Part shown: positions 37,025 through 49,589 of the stretch, in pieces
How the letters are laid out: each line of letters opens with the position of its first letter
Numbering within the stretch: position 1 is the stretch's first letter
Assembly: GCF_014805625.2 (NCBI RefSeq)
Contig: NW_023998565.1
Span: 1,031,824-1,095,823, forward strand
Length of the DNA: 64,000 nt
Direction of reading: 5' to 3'
Source: Glossina fuscipes
Lineage: Eukaryota > Arthropoda > Insecta > Diptera > Glossinidae
The notes under the pieces: generated by a model
Databases searched by the model: none
Seen by the model: the letters and a program-made list of their open reading frames with translations, nothing else
Told to the model about the DNA's origin: nothing
Program-made: the position numbers and the translations under genes

Positions 37025-37560
37025 TCATAAGATCATTATATCATCGTTATAGAAATCCTGACATTTCTCGCCGAGAAAATGAGTCAACTGATTTTCACAT
37101 GCCTTCTTTGATGTCACCTTTACTTCATTAAAGAATTGTGCAGAGAGGGAAGAAAAAACCCTTGGACTAAGCAAGGTCTGCGCTACAGTGTGGACGCAAT
37201 AAAACTTAAGATTCGTTTGCTTCAGCATTGTTATGATGGGCGATGATGTCTTTCTTGTTAATCAATTCTAAACGTTTTAGCTCAATTGCCCACTTTGATC
37301 GTATTCAACGATTTCTTCCCAATTTCACCAAAATCAAGCTTTTGTTCTTTTTGGACTGTGACCCATTTTTTATTGCTTGTTATCGATAATACTTTTCACT
37401 ATTTATCCATGTGGTTCACAAATATCAAACTTTCTTTGTTTGCGACATTATGTCGCAAAATTATTTTAGGAAATAAGCCTACCTTTGTTAATATTTTGAA
37501 AAATTTCATCGACTTTTCAACGATTGATCGACAAGAGGGTGGCGCATCTTGAACGTCGAG
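37025..37560 (-). mobile_element. mariner transposon remnant, internally deleted
   Basis: The minus strand shows VQDAPPSCRSIVEKS at about 37,510-37,555, the end of the first DNA-binding region (DVKDAPRSGRP in relatives). Broken middle sequence follows. The C-terminal part FFNEVKVTSKKACENQLTHF then LGEKCQDFYNDDIMIL lies at 37,025-37,125, corresponding to the mariner tail after the third Asp. The catalytic residues are lost. To the right, 37,560-37,877 stays open in a minus frame but I do not recognise it. Confidence 0.72.
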
Positions 37561-40500
37561 AGTATTAGAGGGGAACCAAATAACGCATTTGCTTGTTGGT
37601 GGTGTTGACGAAGCTTATTTCTAGTAAACGTCACGTATTTTCCTACAAGTCTAGGACACGGTACCATATCAATCGAGGTCATACTCCAAAACAATGAAAA
37701 TTTTTTCCGAATTATGAAAGAATTAATGAATGTTATAATAGAGAGTTTATCAATACCAAGCTTATTTCTTTGCACGTTACCATTATGCTTCTCTAAAATT
37801 TCTTGACTTTTCATAGAAGTACTTACAAAGACTCTCAAAACAAGCCTCCACCATGACCCACTTGATAGAGATAACATCTACGCAAACATAAATCCGTATG
37901 CACTCATAGACCACATGAGTTCAATTGGTCTGCCTCACGTGTTTGCGGCTTGCCCAAGTGAACTCTTCTTTTTAATTTTATATCATATTAGCCAAGACGA
38001 GGTTATTTTGATATTTGCATAATTATTTGTCTTTGTTTCTAATCGTGCGAGTGAAATGCTGAACATAATGAATGCATTTACATCGTACTTCAAAACAATT
38101 CTAGGCTTTTGACTCCAGCAACGCAAGTTATGTGTAAACTATATATAAACACTTACAATTCAACAGTAATTTAAAATTTGACTCAATGATGTCCACGGTG
38201 CATGAGAAAAATATATTCATTCATTGAGTTTAAAGCTTTCTTTTGTAAAAACAAAAAATAAATAATTTTAAAATATGGAACAAAGAGAATAGTATTGCTT
38301 TATGCATATGATTACAAAATAACAAAGTTGAAGCGAAAGTCCAGGCCGTTCAACAAAACGATGCCTTGACTTATGGTATTATAGGCATCTTAAAAGAGAA
38401 AGAAAATAAAGCATAGAAAATTATATATGTGATAATTTTAGAGTTTCAACAGCGGTTTGATTTGGATATCCGCAAGTAGCAACATGTGATACTTTATCTC
38501 AGTAAGCAAAATATGGAGAAATTTTCTATATATGCAAAGTTTTTGTAAACTCTCTTATTTTTTTTTACGCACTTCCCGCACATTACATTATAATCTTTGT
38601 TACAGTATGGTTTTTTATATGTGTGCCATAAACAAGAAAGACTAATATTTTAAAAAATACGTAAAAACAAACGAATGAAAAAAGATTTATTTCATTAGAA
38701 AATTCTATTAAAATAATTTAAATTTGATTATAAGCCATCAATTGCATTCACGGTTATAGTATTTATCATTAACACGTGGAAATTTTTTATTTAATCTGAA
38801 TGTTGGGAAAGAGAGTAACTCACGAACTGCATTCAACAAATGTATAGAAAAAGATATTATCACATCCGATCCATGATTCGAAATCTATGGCAGGTCGGTC
38901 CAATGACTTGGCGTAGCGTAAAAGAACAGCCTTAGCTTTGCTGCGATTTTATACAGAAGCGTCAACTTTAAGAAAAGATTTATTGTTAATTAGTAATTGA
39001 CGCACCATCCCAGAATCATATAGTAATTGAATTAAACAACAAATTGATTTGTAATTGAACGTCACACAATTGTCATGGAGGTCAGCGTCAGTGCTGATAT
39101 ACTCTTTGCGTAGATCGTAGTATGCCTATTTCTTAATAGTGAAAAAAGTGTTGAAAATTAATGTATTAACTCCTGTGCTCTAGCACTCGGTACTTCTTAA
39201 TGTGATACCTTTTATAAGAAATAGATTTCGACCTTATAAGTGAGCTAAGATTTAATTATCATTTTCGCGAGATATAATTTTCAAAACAACTAACATATCG
39301 ACGGTGACGTGTTCTATGCAATTTAATTGATGAAAATTTTGTCGACTTTTTGCGTACATATAAATAATCACAGCTGCAAAAATTAAGATTAAATGACAAT
39401 AAAAAGTACTTCACATCGTATTCTTATTTATTCAGTTCTTGAAATTTCCAAGCAATTTAAATGTAGAACGCTCACTAGGTTGATCGTTATTTCAGAACTA
39501 CGAAGTGACACATTTTTTTGGATGCACAAATCAGGTTTATCTGTTCTTTAACTCTCATTTGGAAGTGCTTTTGAGTTCGTAGGTTAAACTATTTTTACGC
39601 GGTATTTTCCTGGATAGGATCCTGGGATCGATCAAAGGATCTTTCATACTTTCTTTATTAGTTTTTTAGTTACATATATGTAAATTCAATCAAAAACCTT
39701 CATCGTTCATTTATTGGTTAGAAATCTTCCTCGATAAGACATTTAACATATATTTTGACGAAAATTCCATGTGATATGATAATACGACTTTTCATAAAAC
39801 TTGGTCGATTTTCCAAGAAACGCTGGAACTGTTCCATGCAGCAGGCGAGTCACAAAAAGGTTAACAACAATTAGCAGAAATTTAGTGGAAGCAGGGATTA
39901 ACACAAAGAAGTCGCGATGAATTTAAGTAATCTTAAAAAAGTTAGATTCGAGTCAAGACAGATGAATTGCAGTTTTCGAACGCACAAGACCAGAACGAAA
40001 ATTAAGGTGCTGTCAATATAAGTTCCTGTAAATAATTTGTGTATAAATCTTGTAAGAATATATATATATATATATATATTATCATAAAAATCACAATTCA
40101 CTGATACAAACTTAATCTTGCAATAGTTGAATAAAAACGTAAAACGACTAAAGTTAGCAGCAATCAATTCCGCAGTAAGAATTAATTTCTTAAATTAATT
40201 TGGATTAAATTAATTTTCTCAGAAATAGAATGAATATTCGTAGGAAATAGAATTACTTTTTACTGGTTATGTAAATATTAAGCTAGAATTTGTCAGAAGA
40301 CGACTCTAACACTTTATGAAGAAGACATACATGCCTGAAGTTTTCCTTTTTCCTACAGTTGTAATGTTAAGACAACCGGTTCGCGATATATCGTAAGCAC
40401 CCAACTGAGAAGTGTTAAGTCAAATTCTTCCGATTACCATTTGTTCAACGGCACTTCACTTAGATACTGGAGCGACGTGTCAAATGAGTAACATTCTTTT

Positions 40501-41310
40501 TGTCGTGACATACACCAACTGTCAAAAAGGTAACAATGTATAACTAACGATGGCAAATACTTTGAGTAATGTAATTGTTATCATTTTCATATAATGCAGG
40601 AGTATACTTTCTATGCAAAAATTTCGGTTTTATATGTACATATCTGATAGCATATTTTCACCGTAAAAGGTACACTTGTAGGTAGAGGAATGCAAAAGTA
40701 AATTTATTGGGGCAAAAAGGCACTTTCATAAATTTATTAAGGATATCGTTCACTTCAGAAATGTTTCCAAGGATGTGTCATGCTCTTACACATGCCTACC
40801 TTCATGAATAACAACAAATGCCCAACAAGCGAAGTTTAACCATTTCAATATGCTTGACCAAGATGAATATGTACTGGCGCGCATGACAAGAATAGTGTAC
40901 ACTGAACGATGCTTTGTAATTGTATCTATGACTGCTGAGTGTGGCTGGTAAATAAAAAATGGGTTTAGTTGAAAATAGTGCCGCTTTTATTGCGATTAAT
41001 TAATGATATTCTCTCTGAAATCGATTATTTCTGTTTTGCTCTTAATTCAGTGCGGTGTCTTTCAAGCGTCTTTTCATAGCGCCTAAAAGATGCCGATGCA
41101 CATTTAGTAATAGTGATAATAGTGAGTGGCATTGACTAGGACCTACGCTGTGAACATATTAATGATTCGTTATCCTTTATTTACTTTATTTACTTTTTCC
41201 GTAATTTCCTTCTCGGTACAGTTTAAGTCTTGCCACTTCAAAGTTTCCTATTTGGTATACCAAGCATTTAATCATAATAAAAAAAGTAGGCTATTCACTC
41301 GGAGTGTTTT
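37561..41310. other. 3.7 kb AT-rich, nothing recognised; TA microsatellite
   Basis: No gene or transposon was recognised. A (TA)n microsatellite of about 22 bp lies at 40,058-40,079. The 89-codon minus frame over it (39,898-40,167) reads YIYIYI through the microsatellite and is not credible as a gene. Confidence 0.55.
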
Positions 41311-41311
41311 C

Positions 41312-41347
41312 ATTATAACTTCCTGAGAGATTATAACTTCCTGAGAG
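41312..41347 (+). repeat. exact 18-bp tandem duplication
   Basis: ATTATAACTTCCTGAGAG occurs twice without spacing, immediately left of the Jockey-like element. It could be a replication slip or a leftover of insertion. Confidence 0.85.
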
Positions 41348-41349
41348 AA

Positions 41350-42965
41350 ACTTGTTTTTCCAATTTTATTGATGCAAACAGATGCAAACTTCTTAAAAAT
41401 CCTAAGGGCTTCTCTAAATTCGTAAATGCTAAACGAAAAGTAGAAAAAGTGGTTCCTTACATCATGAGCTTTGGAAATTCCGAATCATCCGATGCGTCTG
41501 TAATAACCGTCTACCAATGTTCAAATATTTCGTCTGATAATTAATTATTCGTATTCAATAAGCCGCTTCGATGTTTTTCTGTCTACGTCTTTCAAGAAAG
41601 AAGAAATATTTACAGCACTGTCAACGTTGCAATTGTAATTACCCTGGTGTTGGTGGCGTTCTGTCTGCTGTTCTCAAACATTGTGCTGACTTACTACGTT
41701 CTCAATTAAAATTATGTGTAAGACACATAATTTTAATGTTTGTTTGAAAAAAAGTTACTTTCCATCGGTTTGGAAGTGTAGTTTTATTTTACCTCCTTAT
41801 AAAAGTGGTTCTCGCAAACTTATTGAGAATTATAGGGGAACTGCCAAACTTAGTCCATTGCCCAAACTACTGGCAGCAAAAGGTCTTACTCCGGTTTTAG
41901 GGTCAATTATATCGCACTGGCAGCACGGTTTTTTAAAAGAAAGATCAATTGGTACTAATCTTTGGGAGTTTTGTTATCCAATTCTCAAGGCATTTTCAAA
42001 TCATAAGCAAAGTGACCTTTTTTTTACGGACTCTTCCAAAGCTTTCGACAGAATTCATTAGAGATTGTTAGGCTACAAAATAGGTCGACTTGGTTTTTCG
42101 AACAGTGGTTCAGTAGTTATCTGTCTGATCGCATCCAACGGGTGATGCTGAATTCTTGTCAATATAGAGTAAATGTCGTTACTTCTGATGTTTCTCATGA
42201 CGGTCATCTTGGCCTGCTTTATTTATTTTATACGCGAATGGCCTGCCTTAGTGCATTCAACATTCCCGTGTTTTAATGTTTGTAGACGACGTTAAACTGT
42301 CCCACTCCTTTGACTCAATACATGGTGCTGAAATCAAGAAAATGTAAGAAGATGGTATGATACCTTAGTGTAATGCCTTGTTATTATTGTATTGACCAGC
42401 CGATTCTGGAAATTGTTTGCAATTTCGAAGACTTAGGAGTTGTTTTTGACTCAAAACTCAAGTTTGACAGTCATATAGAGATGTCAGTTAATAAAGCTAG
42501 ATCCCTTTTTGGGGTTATAAAAATATGGTCTAAATAATTTAAAGACCGACACGTTACGAAGTGCTTGTATACTTTTTTAGTTAAACCACATCTTGTATAC
42601 TCGTCATTAGTTTGTCTGTTCAACGGGACTTCTTGATGTTTGATTTGCAAAGTTAAGGATGGGATCCTGCTATATCTCTTTCAGCGTATAATAATAGACG
42701 CTCATTGATTTGCTTACCCTTGAAAAAAGGCGTGAAATGTTGCGTGTAACGTTTCTCTTTAACCTAATAAAAAGTGATATTTATTAGCCGGCTTTATTAG
42801 AACTTGTTGATATTCACGTCCCCTATAGGATCTCAAGACGTTTTGTGGTCTTGCAGCTACCATAATGCCGTACCAATAATGAGTTGTTCAAACCATTTTG
42901 AATAATGTGTAAAATGTTCAACGATCAATACCACTTACTTGATCCGTCATTACACAACTAGTCCT
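41350..42965 (+). mobile_element. Jockey-like non-LTR retrotransposon remnant (RT and downstream)
   Basis: It begins with a connector stretch NPKGFSKFVNAKRK (about 41,395-41,440), then the RT domain: FPSVWKCSFILPPYKSGS, NYRGTAKLSPLPKLL, WQHGFLKERSIGTN, TDSSKAFDRIH (41,760-42,060). After a stop and frame changes it reads SDRIQRVMLNS, then LMFVDDVKL (about 42,275-42,300), where YADD or FADD is usual. DLGVVFDSKLKFDSHIEMSV and FLVKPHLVYSSLVCLF follow (42,430-42,620), with a tail down to DPSLHN at about 42,955. ORF1 and the endonuclease are absent, so this is probably a 5'-truncated copy. Not active. Confidence 0.9.
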
Positions 42966-43140
42966 AGATAGCTCCTAGAAGTCTTGTACAAATGTCGGTA
43001 AATAGAATCAAAATACTTCTTTATTTTTGGTATTTTCTATTTGTTATTGTTAATAATCTATAAATAAACTCATATTCATTTATCAACATATATCCCTGTA
43101 TCTTAATTTACGGCTGAGATGAATTTTGTTGTATATTATA

Positions 43141-44408
43141 TTAGTTTGGGGAAAAAGAAATCCATTATTTTTATATGAACTTCAGGACTTTATTTAACAT
43201 ACTTCGGATTGTCCGATTTGGGTCAAATATGCACCGTTTTGTTGTATGATTTGTTGCCATTTTAAAGGTAACTTCAAAATGCCTCTCTCATAGAAGTCCT
43301 CGTCTCTATTTGCAAAAAACTCTAGTAGTCGATTTTCACAATCCTTCCTAGATTCCAATTTTTTATCATTAAAGAAATTTTGCAATGCAAGAAAAAGATG
43401 ATAATCGCTTGGTGCCAAGTCCGGACTGTATGGCGGATGCATTAAAACTTCCCACCCAAGCTCCCGAAGTTTCTGGCGAGTCACTGTAGATGTGTGTGGC
43501 CTAGCGTTGTCCTGGTGGAACACGACACCTCTCCTGTTGGCCAATTCTGGCCGTTTCTGGTCAATCGCTATCTTCAAACGGTCCAGTTGTTGACAGTAGA
43601 GATCAGAATTTAGCGTTTGGCCATATGGAAGCAACTCATAATAAACAATCCCCTTCCAGTCCCACCAAATGCATAGCAAAACCTTCCTGGCCGTTTGAGG
43701 TGCTTCACCGCTCTTTGACCACGATCGTTTTCGCACAGGGTTATCATATGTGATCCATTTCTCATCTCCAGTCACCATCCGTTTAAGAAATGGGTCTATC
43801 TCATTCCGTTTGGCCAAGTCTTCGCAGATGGAAATTCGATCCATCATGTTTTTTTCTGTTAATTGGTGTGCCACCCAAACATCGAGCTTCTTTTTGAATC
43901 CAGCTTTGTGTAAATGGTTTAAAACTGTTTTATGGTCGACTTTTAGCTCCTGGGCGATGTTACGACTGCTAATATGTCGGTCAACTTCGATCATTTCTCC
44001 GATTTTATCGACATTTTCGACGACCGGCCTAGCTGTGCGAGGTGCATCTTTAACATTAAAAATTCCTGAACAGAATCTGCCGAAACCAAAATTGCACATT
44101 ATTGGCTGTTACAGTATCGGAACCATAAACACCATTCACAATTTTAGCCGCCTGGCTTGCATTTTCGCCTTTGTCAAAGAAAAACTGTAAAATGTACCGA
44201 ATTTTCTCTTTGTTCACTTCCATTTTTAACACGCTGTAACTTACAACTGAATGCACCAAACAAAAAACAGTAAAAGAATTTTTTTTACTGCGAAATGTCA
44301 CCTTTCCAACGAGCATAAATACGAAATTGTTTGATCGATACTTTACGAGAAATCTATCAGTGCAGCCATCTACCGAAAAAATAATGGATTTCTTTTTCCC
44401 CAAACTAA
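43141..44408 (-). mobile_element. mariner transposon copy 2, full length
   Basis: A 1,268-bp element with perfect inverted ends of about 32 bp (TTAGTTTGGGGAAAAAGAAA and onward), flanked by TA (43,139-43,140 and 44,409-44,410). Sequence and spacing match copy 1 at 26,963-27,958 outside its gap. It is the only full-length mobile element in the window with both ends and target duplication. Confidence 0.96.
43194..44223 (-). pseudogene. mariner transposase, copy 2 (one frameshift)
   Basis: The start codon ATG is at 44,223-44,221 (MEVNKEKIRYILQFFF). The first frame covers the helix-turn-helix up to NNVQFWF. A single-base loss near 44,078-44,084 shifts it, and the second frame continues SGIFNVKDAPRTARP, HKTVLNHLHKAGFKKK, MVTGDEKW, GEAPQT/ARKVLL, FHQDNARPH, PPYSPDLAPSDYH and ends IGQSEVC at 43,194. 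All three catalytic Asp are present with D34D spacing. About six residues usual between APQT and ARKV are missing, as in copy 1. Apart from the frameshift there is no stop. The frameshift falls in the part hidden by the gap in copy 1, so I cannot tell whether the two share it. Confidence 0.93.
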
Positions 44409-44410
44409 TA

Positions 44411-45170
44411 TGTTGATCACATGTTTATTTTTATTTATTTTTTCTTTTTTATATTACATTTTAAGTTATTTTGCAGCCTACATTCGGTTAATGACTTGTT
44501 CTGTAGCGAAATTTAATTAATTGAATAAATAAATAAATATTTGATAACAACGTTTTTAAAAGTAAGAAAACCTAAATTTGAAACTATATTGTTGACTGCG
44601 AGCAACCACTATTGCATTGAATTTTTGTACAGTATGTAGTATTATAAACTTAATCAATGGCTAAAGACTTTAAAAAATTTGCTCGAATATTATTACTACA
44701 ACATAACTTTTTCTTGCACAATTATATATATAACTATATAAATTATTTCTTCTGAACAGATATTTCAACAATATTTTAAAGATCAAGCTTTTTATTTTAC
44801 AATTATATTTACGATTGGATGGCCATTCTTTCGAGAAACTGATCAAAGCAATACCTTATATTGATGACGTTACCAAAATAACGCGAACGATTTTCAACGC
44901 GATCACGCCAAATAATAGACTATGGGTTGGCACATTCCAAGCAAGGTACTTATTATCAACAACTCTTCATATTGGTCCAAACTGTAACGTTGTTCAGAGG
45001 CCTGCCTTCGACTTGCCTACGATTGTTTAATAATAGCATTCGAAACTTGATCTTTGGAAAGTTACGATTAAGGTTAAACCTTAAGGGAGGTATAAGAAAA
45101 TATTCGATCAAATTTATGGTTTTATACTATTTAAAATAAATTATACAACATATCGAAGGCAGAGAAACTA
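44411..45170 (+). other. intergenic with one unrecognised coding-like frame (44,815-45,030)
   Basis: The plus-strand frame at 44,815-45,030 reads DGHSFEKLIKAIPYIDDV and LWVGTFQARYLLSTTLHIGP. It has balanced composition unlike the AT-rich random frames around it, so it may be an exon or a scrap of a gene or transposon. It ends in TAA with no clear splice signals. I cannot name a family. Confidence 0.35.
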
Positions 45171-45174
45171 TTTT

Positions 45175-45720
45175 TATACCCTAGCCCTCTTCTAGTGAAG
45201 GCATATTGCGCGGACGAAGAAGATCTTGAGCTAGAGCCGCCTTTTATTACATCAATCAATTCAAAATCGTTTCATGAATCCATCTAAAGTTGTCTGCTCT
45301 TTCCTTCGTGGATTTTTGTGTGCCGCCTAAAGATCCACATTTTCGAGATATTTATATGGTTCGGATCGGATCACTTTTTCGCTTCCCATATAACGCTATA
45401 TGAAAAAATATTATAATTTTCAGAATTTCACGACACAAACGATTTGCGGTAAAAAATGTCTAACTTCCAATATTTTTTAATGAAAATCCATTTGTAATAA
45501 TAATTTGACAAAAGAAGTAACCTTACCGAATTTCATCTACTTTTTGGACTTTATATTAAACCCTTATATGCCAAAACGTCTAATTTTTAATATATCATGG
45601 TCATGCATAGTACCAATGCAGCGTAAAAATTAATTGTAAGGAATTTGGATCACATATGTCTATCCTTTCCCCACCGCTATATATAGAGGGGTTCGCATGG
45701 AAAGCAAGCGACAGAGTATA
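45175..45720 (-). repeat. dispersed repeat family C, inverted copy
   Basis: In reverse complement it contains AAAGTAGATGAAATTCGGTA then AGGTTACTTCTTTTGTCAAA (about 45,500-45,540). These match CAAATTTGGTAACGTATATT then TCTTTGTTAA at 12.54 kb. It also has a GAAAAAGTGATCCGATCCGA run (about 45,360-45,380) matching AAGTGGACCTATCCGAACC of copy 2. Limits are approximate. Confidence 0.55.
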
Positions 45721-47615
45721 AAATTGTCCATATTTCAGAACTCTAAGCACATTAGTCTAGAACCAAGATTTTTTAAAAAAGCGCACGGTATATATATTGT
45801 AATAAATATAAGTGCACTACTAAGTTCTTTGTTTTTGTGTATAAAACTGCACCAGAGTATCTTAAGGTAAACACGCCACATAACAATGATTATATCTTAC
45901 ACGACCTATGGTACAGGGTACCATACAGTGCGGACGTATGTAACATGCAGAAGGGCTTAAGATATACCTTTTCTATAATCTTACTTATACAATCATACTC
46001 CCAACGTTGCGCCTTGTTACGAAATAAACGCGTGCTTAACCTGAGGCTCCTTATAGGCAACGCCGTTTGTAAAATCAATCCAACTCAATGTTATACCTCA
46101 GGGTATCAGATAACTATTTTCGATCAATTTTCATTACAAAATATAAACGCTTTCTTATTTGTTTATAATACTATTTCTTTACCAAACACATAAAAACAAA
46201 CAAAGCAAAAAATCGCTTACTTTTTTTCATTAACTATAAGCGTACCGGACGATAAGGTGCACTTCAAATTTATAAGACGATTTTTAGAAAAATATGTTTT
46301 AATGTTATTTTCGCATCAAAATCTTTATTTATTGTTAGCGTAACTCGTACAAGCAATATTCAGTTCATCTTCACTCTCGGTACTATCACTCTTCTTGTTA
46401 ATGTCACGTAATACCGTTCGTATTGCTTTCATCTGAACTGTTATTGTCATTCCTTTCAAACCTCAAATTTGGAGATGTTAATTATTGAAAAAATATTTTA
46501 ATGTTACTTACAGACAATACGACGCACCCAAAGTTTGTGTCCATTTTAAATTTGAACTACTTCGCATGGACGTAATGTATGTTCTATGATCTTGTATCAC
46601 GAAAATAATTGAGTACATTAAGCGAAGCGCTGTAAAGTATTTAATAGCAGCCTTGCGCGAATCTAAGGTTTTCATCACTTTTTTGCTCAGAGCTGTTCGA
46701 TTTCGGGGATGAATATTTTAGCCGAATTCTTATATAACTATTGGAATGCGTTCCGCCTTTGCAAAGAAAAAAAATATGTATATGCATGAGTCGTCAATCG
46801 CTTCGAAGAGGTTAGGAGCGAATATATTAGTATTAAATTTCTTTCATTTTGTAAGCCATTGTACGCCATCATTTGTATGACTACGGCTAGCTTTTATTTC
46901 CATGCCTCATCGGCACCCGATAAAACGTTGAACAACAAACAATCAAGCACTGCAACGCAATGTGAAAATAGGAATAATAAAACCAAACTTTTTTTAAACT
47001 CTGTTGGTAGATAGCGTTCTCACATTTCTAAGATGTGCAACTTCAGCAGTTCTTTTGTTAGTAATTTTTGAACATATACGTATTTATTATTATGAGTGAG
47101 AGATAAGCTTGAAAATGACTAATATTTATTTACAATTTGTTCAAACATCTATAAAAGTCAGTGACAATAAAGTTTCAGTAGAGTTAAGCAATTATAATAC
47201 AGGCTCAATTACCACATCGGAACTTGAGATTAAATAAAAAGAAAAGAGTTAAGATAAAAAATGTATATATAAGTGAGTAAAAGGCAGCAAAACAAAAGAA
47301 AAAATAGAAAGAAACGTATAAACATCAAGCCCAGATATACATTTACAGACGATTCACATCAAACCAAGAGTGTGTTACTGAACCGGTATAAGCATTCAAA
47401 AATTTCATCACTACAACATCATCTACTATATTAACAGGTCGTAACCTAATTTTCTTAATTAAATGTTCTACACATGGCATCGGTAATATTGAAGAATTAA
47501 AAGAAGTAGATTTTATCCTACACATGAACACATGTCCAACAAAGAAAACCCATTTCATAAACATGATTCCGAATTTACAAAGAATTTTTACTCTAAGTGG
47601 TTTACATAAGCTACA
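45721..47615. other. AT-rich, no supported gene
   Basis: A 118-codon plus frame (45,837-46,193) and an antisense 62-codon frame (45,890-46,078) lie here without motifs. A minus-strand stretch reading KKSDSTESEDELNIACTSYA (about 46,325-46,385, ending TAA) is acidic and coding-like but short. The minus frame at 47,343-47,564 is unrecognised. Confidence 0.4.
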
Positions 47616-47621
47616 ATTGAT

Positions 47622-47730
47622 CCGGTCTCAAGTACGCTGGACTCCTCAAAAAGCCGATACCCCCAAGATATAGTATTAGAATTTATTTCACCGGCTAAAT
47701 TAATTATAGTAATAGTAATAATTCCTAATT
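47622..47730 (+). repeat. tRNA-derived SINE-like element, copy D (body and tail)
   Basis: CGGTCTCAAGTACGCTGGAC, then AAAAAGCCGATACC, TAGAATTTATTTCACCGGC and TAATTATAGTAATAGTAATA match the T-arm remnant, body and (TAA)n-like tail of copies A and B. Confidence 0.6.
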
Positions 47731-49585
47731 GAATCTACGCTTCCTGCTTGAAGGTTGACTGTGCGTTTTTCGACAGATTTCCTAATACGAAAAGCAAGAC
47801 CACTTTCTGAACAAACTCGACTAGCTCAACATGGCAACGATAGGACGAAAACCATACAAAGGAAGCATATACCATCGTTGTTTTAACCGAGGTCATGTGT
47901 AGCATTTGATAATGTATGGGCCATCGAATACTCTTAGCCGGTACTTAATAATATCCAGCTGATTTAGCTTTGTCTACGGAGACTTCAACATGAAAATTAA
48001 AACAAAGTGAAGAAGGAAGAGAACCTACATTCCCCAGCTTGTCTGAATCAGACGAAGGTTCTGTTGTATCTGTTTCCATTTTAAAAATTGTAGCATTTTA
48101 ACTTTTTAAAATTTAGTGTTATGAAACTGAGTGAGTGCCATGTGATGAAAATTTTTAAACCAAGTTGGAGAACACTGAATCCGATTTAGCCATCGGTAAA
48201 TGTCAACATATGGGTTGACTTTTTACTGACGAGAGATTATTAATGTATGAAGCAAATAGAAACGGCTTTGCTTTGAGAAACACCTCACTGGTGACTCGCT
48301 GGAATGCAAGTAGTTCAAAGACTTCGCTGAAACCACATGTCTTTTTGTGAGGCCCGAAAAGATCTTAAAAGTGTGAGATGTGAGTTCCAAAAGGTTCACA
48401 ACGGTGTTAGCCTTGTTGAAATGCAACTTAATTAAATGATGGCTCCATGACACTCGATGGGATATCGATTGCCGTATTGTGAGGAGGAGTAAGAAAACTG
48501 CCCTTTCGCCACGGAGTTGTCATCATGCGAATTTAACATATCATCGGACGGAGATTAGAAAATATTAATGCTTTTAACAATAAAATCCAATTTTGCATTC
48601 GATAATACACTTTTAAGTAATATTATATTAAAATACATTCCGAAGGAATAGAACTGGCACATAGCCCTTCAGCGAAAGAGACGGACGTGCCGTGTTACGA
48701 AGAGAGAATGTTATTGTCATGGATGAAGGAAATAAGCTTCTCTTTGATGATTTTTTCCATAACATTTTTTCCAACGTAACATGACTTAAGACAACTGCTT
48801 TTGATACTTGTTAAAAAACCGATACCCTTTTTTTATAGTACCTACTTTAAACATAAATTATTAATTTCATCAACACCAGGTCACCTTTAGATTTGGGTTA
48901 GACATATAGATTGGGGTTACAAGAATTATATAATTAACGAGATACTTTCTGACGGATAACTCTTCGGGGCGTTGAACTTTAGGGCAGAATGAATCAGAAT
49001 GTTGAATATGTTAATGCTGCTGTCAACGCACTCATGTGAGCGATTCTTTTATATCCATCAGAAAAGAATGCAAAAACAAAACTAAGGTGTCATACTCTAC
49101 GATATTGTGTGGCGTGGTAATTTTTTCCATTTTTATCCTGATACTATAACACCGTTTATAGGACATACTTTTATATTTTTGTAGATGTGTCAGCTGAACT
49201 TTACGGGTAACAAGCACAAAGCCAATTTTTTATTGCTTTTGAAAGCCGGAGTTGTTCTCAATTTACACGGTACTGTAGGCTGATTCTTCGACCGATTTGG
49301 CCGATTTTGAACCTGCGTGCAAGAACTACATCATTTAAAGATTTAACTGGTCAGAAATTTATCCTTTTCTTGTAATGAAACTATACAAGTCGAAAAGGTC
49401 AATAGTGCGGAGGTTGTAACGGATAACCGCACGAAGGTCACAGAAAGATAGCAACATCGGAAGTAATGTGGGTTGCAATTTCTATTCAACGGTCACGAAG
49501 ATTTTATCGCTTCTTTATTATTTAAGAAAACATTAAAAGAAAGGAGATACTTCTGTATAAGTAAGGTAGTATAAAAAACTTTCTA
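47731..49585. other. no supported gene
   Basis: Nothing recognised on either strand. The 76-codon minus frame at 48,223-48,453 and the 61-codon minus frame at 49,032-49,217 have no motif. Confidence 0.45.
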
Positions 49586-49589
49586 CCTA

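Noticed and set aside
39898..40167. 89-codon minus frame
   Set aside because: Runs through a TA microsatellite (YIYIYI) and has no motif.
43750..44190. 146-codon plus-strand frame
   Set aside because: Antisense to the mariner copy 2 transposase.
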